64,000 bases of DNA, taken from assembly GCF_031626875.1 (NCBI RefSeq), contig NZ_JANDMF010000019.1:27054-91053 (forward strand), given 5' to 3'. A program made the position numbers and the translations under genes. How positions within the stretch are numbered: the stretch's first letter is position 1; the number at the start of each line of letters is the position of its first letter. This DNA is from Clostridium sp031626875 (GTDB lineage Bacteria > Bacillota > Clostridia > Clostridiales > Clostridiaceae). Shown in pieces: positions 61,542 to 64,000 of the stretch. The notes under the pieces are model-generated. The model did no database searches, was not told the origin of the DNA, and saw nothing but the letters and a program-made list of their open reading frames with translations.

Positions 61542-62312
61542 ATGAGTTTATTTTCTAATGAAGCTTTGAGTGAATTTAGTGATTTAGATTATGAAGTTTA
61601 TAATTTTATCTTAAAGAATAGTGAAAAAATAGCCTATATGACTATTAGAGAAGTGGCTAATGAAGCTCATGTTTCAACAACAACTATTACTAGATTTTGT
61701 AGAAAATTAAATTGCGACGGATTTTCTGAATTTAAAGTAAGATATAAACTGGAATCAGCAAAGAATATTGTTACTCAAAAAAAATATGATTCCTCATCAA
61801 TTCTAGATTTTCTAGAAAGAGCAAATACTGAAACTTTTCAAAAACAGCTTGATAAAATTTCAAGTATTATTGCATCAAAGAAACATGTAATTTTCTTAGG
61901 TGTTGGTAATTCTGGATTAATTGCTGATTATGCTACTCGATACTTTTGTAATGTTGGTATTTTTTCCACAGGTGTTAACAATCCTACATTTCCAATAAAT
62001 CTAGAAGTGCCAAGTGAAACCATTATAATTACATTGTCTGTTGAGGGTGAAGTTGATGTCTTAATTCAAAATTCTGAAATATTAAGAAAAAGTAAGGCAA
62101 CTATAGTATCTATTACTAACAGTAAAAATAGTACCTTAGCAAAAATGTCAGATTATAACATTTCATATTACATACAAAGAGAATTAGCCTATGAAAGTTC
62201 ATGGATAAAAGTAGATATAACTTCTCAAATACCTGCAATATACATAATTGAAGCTTTAGCTAAATTATCTATACTAAAAAAACAAGATAATATAAATGTT
62301 ACGCAAACTTAG
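61542..62312 (+). CDS. RpiR/MurR-family sugar-phosphate-responsive regulator
   Basis: 256 residues, behind AGGTGGTGAT. The N-terminal HTH_6 domain has 'YMTIREVANEAHVSTTTITR' and 'FCRKLNCDGFSEFKVRY'. The C-terminal SIS domain (about 110-240) has 'VIFLGVGNSGLIADYATRYF' and 'IITLSVEGEVDVLIQ'. Such proteins sense phospho-sugars and control sugar-use genes. It lies directly upstream of the GH4 gene, in the same direction, so it is probably its regulator. Confidence 0.92.
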   Translation: MSLFSNEALSEFSDLDYEVYNFILKNSEKIAYMTIREVANEAHVSTTTITRFCRKLNCDGFSEFKVRYKLESAKNIVTQKKYDSSSILDFLERANTETFQKQLDKISSIIASKKHVIFLGVGNSGLIADYATRYFCNVGIFSTGVNNPTFPINLEVPSETIIITLSVEGEVDVLIQNSEILRKSKATIVSITNSKNSTLAKMSDYNISYYIQRELAYESSWIKVDITSQIPAIYIIEALAKLSILKKQDNINVTQT

Positions 62313-62348
62313 GTGTTTTTTATTATTAAAAAACACCTTGTTTTTTTT
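62312..62348 (+). terminator. Terminator of the rpiR gene
   Basis: GGTGTTTTTT pairs with AAAAAACACC, then TTGTTTTTTTT. It overlaps the stop codon region and separates rpiR from the GH4 gene. Confidence 0.85.
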
Positions 62349-62458
62349 ATGGAACATGTGACTAAATGCCTATCTTTGTGACTATAAACGCTATTCCTAT
62401 TCTCTCTATCAGCTTATTTAATTATAATAAAATTATAAAAAGACGAGGAGGAATAAAA

Positions 62459-63880
62459 ATGAAGAAAAACTTAAAAATAGTTACTATTGGTGGTGGGTCA
62501 AGTTATACTCCAGAGTTAATTGAAGGATTTATTAAAAGAAAAGCTGAATTACCAATTAAAGAATTATGGTTGGTAGATATAGAAGCAGGAAAAGAAAAAC
62601 TCGAAATTGTAGGAAACTTAGCAAAAAGAATGGTTAAAGCAGCAGGATTAGATTGGGAAATTCACTTAACTTTAAATCGTCGTGAAGCATTAAAAGATGC
62701 AGATTTTGTTTCTACTCAATTTAGAGTAGGTTTACTAGATGCTCGTATTAAAGATGAAAGAATTCCTTTATCTCATGGAATTATTGGACAAGAAACAAAT
62801 GGTGCAGGAGGAATGTTCAAGGCTTTTCGTACTATCCCTGTAATACTAGATATTGTAGAAGATATGAAAGAACTTTGTCCAAATGCATGGTTAGTTAACT
62901 TCACTAATCCATCTGGTATGGTAACAGAAGCTGTTATCCGTTATGGAAATTGGAATAAGGTTGTAGGATTATGTAATGTTCCTATTATGTGTAGCAAAAT
63001 TGCAGCAGGTGCATTAAAAGAAGATGAAGAAAATTTATTCTTCCGATTTGGTGGACTTAACCATTTTCATTGGCATCGTGTATGGAATAAATCTGGTGAA
63101 GAAAAGACAAAGGATGTAATTGAAATTGCATATACATCTCCTGAGGGATTGGCTAAAGCAGTAGAGGGAATAAACAGTCCAATAAATCCAAACAATAATA
63201 CTGACGGAGAGCAAGCTGAAACTGCTGGAGTTCAAAATATTCCTAATATTGGTTTCCTACCTAATCAAATTCGTAATCTAGGGATTATTCCATGTATGTA
63301 TCACAGATATTACTACATTACAGATGATATGTTAAAGGAAGAATTGGAAGCTTTCGAAAAAGGTGAAACTAGAGCAGAAGTTGTAAAACAAACAGAAGCA
63401 GAATTATTTGAATTATATAAAGATCCTAACTTAAATATAAAACCACCACAACTTGCAAAACGTGGAGGCGCTTACTATTCTGATGCTGCATGTGAACTAA
63501 TTACTTCTATATTTAATGATAAACGTAGCCATATGGTAGTAAGTACTAAAAATAATGGTGCTATTTCAGATTTACCTGATGATGTAGTTGTTGAAGTAAG
63601 TTCTATAATTACTTCTAATGGACCAGTACCACTTTCTTGGGGTTCCTTTGATTCTTCAAGCAAGGGTTTATTACAACATATGAAAGACATGGAACTAACT
63701 ACTATTAAAGCTGCTGTAACAGGTGACTATAGCACTGCACTACAAGCATTTACAATTAATCCTCTTGTTCCAAGTGGTAAAATAGCCCAAACAATTTTAG
63801 ATGAGATGCTAGTAGCTCATAAAGATTATTTGCCACAATTTAAAGAAAGAATAGAATTTTTAGAAAAAGATAATAAATAA
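62459..63880 (+). CDS. GH4 6-phospho-beta-glucosidase (or 6-phospho-alpha-glucosidase)
   Basis: 473 residues, starting at MKKNLKIVTIGGGSSYTPEL after GACGAGGAGG; the 31-codon extension upstream lacks a site. A Rossmann fold binds NAD ('IGGGSSYTPELIEG'). 'DADFVSTQFRVG', 'NGAGGMFKAFRTIPV', 'NFTNPSGMVTEAVIR', the metal-ligand Cys in 'VGLCNVPI', and the His of 'GLNHFHWHRVW' follow. GH4 enzymes use NAD+ and Mn2+ to hydrolyse phosphorylated disaccharides brought in by the PTS. The beta-type (LicH/CelF) is more likely by motif, but specificity is not certain. Confidence 0.92.
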   Translation: MKKNLKIVTIGGGSSYTPELIEGFIKRKAELPIKELWLVDIEAGKEKLEIVGNLAKRMVKAAGLDWEIHLTLNRREALKDADFVSTQFRVGLLDARIKDERIPLSHGIIGQETNGAGGMFKAFRTIPVILDIVEDMKELCPNAWLVNFTNPSGMVTEAVIRYGNWNKVVGLCNVPIMCSKIAAGALKEDEENLFFRFGGLNHFHWHRVWNKSGEEKTKDVIEIAYTSPEGLAKAVEGINSPINPNNNTDGEQAETAGVQNIPNIGFLPNQIRNLGIIPCMYHRYYYITDDMLKEELEAFEKGETRAEVVKQTEAELFELYKDPNLNIKPPQLAKRGGAYYSDAACELITSIFNDKRSHMVVSTKNNGAISDLPDDVVVEVSSIITSNGPVPLSWGSFDSSSKGLLQHMKDMELTTIKAAVTGDYSTALQAFTINPLVPSGKIAQTILDEMLVAHKDYLPQFKERIEFLEKDNK

Positions 63881-63894
63881 TTTTAACCACTAAA

Positions 63895-63926
63895 AAAGGA
63901 GTTATCTCTATCAAGATAACTCCTTT
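63895..63926 (+). terminator. Terminator 1 after the GH4 gene
   Basis: AAAGGAGTTATCT pairs with AGATAACTCCTTT, 15 bp beyond the stop codon. Confidence 0.75.
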
Positions 63927-63928
63927 CA

Positions 63929-63951
63929 GAGTGTCGACAAAGTCGACACTC
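63929..63951 (+). terminator. Second, adjacent hairpin
   Basis: GAGTGTCGAC-aaa-GTCGACACTC followed by TTTCGTTTTT. It directly follows the first hairpin. It may act as a back-up terminator or as an operator or antiterminator target for the next gene. Confidence 0.6.
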
Positions 63952-63988
63952 TTTCGTTTTTATAATAAAATATTCTTGGGTGATAAAA

Positions 63989-64000
63989 ATGTTAACAAAG
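63989..64000 (+). CDS. Possible start of the next gene (4 codons, cut by window)
   Basis: ATG at 63989 with GGGTGAT five to six bases upstream, reading MLTK to the edge. A PTS component would fit the context, but nothing in the sequence shows it. Confidence 0.3.

Overview
The window looks like chromosome of a low-GC, Gram-positive anaerobe, most likely Clostridium sensu stricto. Supporting signs are the strong AT bias, GGAGG ribosome sites, a CIRCE-controlled groES-groEL operon, an NfnAB-type ferredoxin:NADP transhydrogenase, an [FeFe] hydrogenase-like protein, an iron-dependent butanol-type alcohol dehydrogenase and a cohesin/dockerin protein. The species cannot be fixed from the sequence alone. 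No rRNA, tRNA or CRISPR array was seen.

1-19819: two giant secreted surface proteins in tandem on the minus strand. Both have a signal peptide, 'GTxxDPYxI' plus GLUG-type beta-helix modules, then long arrays of ~80-residue fibronectin-III-like repeats. The right-hand one (4337 residues) ends in a cohesin-like domain and a type I dockerin. The left-hand one runs off the window. They share a look-alike promoter. A lactate-racemase-like larA gene follows at 20227-21504, behind a FadR/LldR-like palindrome.

21788-40093: foreign DNA inserted at the 3' end of guaA. The last 12 bases of guaA (40082-40093) recur at 21788 and, with one mismatch, at 26588. The two distal copies also share about 50 further bases, so two elements appear stacked. 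The distal 4.8-kb segment has no integrase. It carries a DUF4258 / YgiT-HTH / ImmA-like operon, a SEFIR-domain protein, a small frameshifted ORF and a zinc-finger-RES-domain protein, which together look like a defence or toxin cassette. The proximal 13.5-kb segment is an integrative plasmid-like element. It holds a tyrosine integrase, divergent XRE regulators, an excisionase-like HTH, a Rep-like protein, an FtsK/TcpA-like ATPase, a frameshifted replication-relaxation protein and a complete type I restriction-modification system (hsdR-hsdM-hsdS). The probable original guaA terminator now lies beyond the insert at about 21693-21729.

40082-64000: ordinary chromosome. guaA-guaB is preceded by a guanine riboswitch. 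Then come an orphan prepilin, a two-component system, groES-groEL, an [FeFe]-hydrogenase-like protein, an HNH protein, MgtC, DUF2935, a sugar-binding protein, an OGG1-type glycosylase, nfnA-nfnB, a GyrI-like protein and an iron alcohol dehydrogenase. At the right end are a Bcr/CflA-type drug exporter behind what looks like a leader-peptide attenuator, an RpiR regulator and a GH4 6-phospho-glucosidase.

Most starts were re-chosen from ribosome-binding sites. All functional calls come from reading motifs; no database search was possible.
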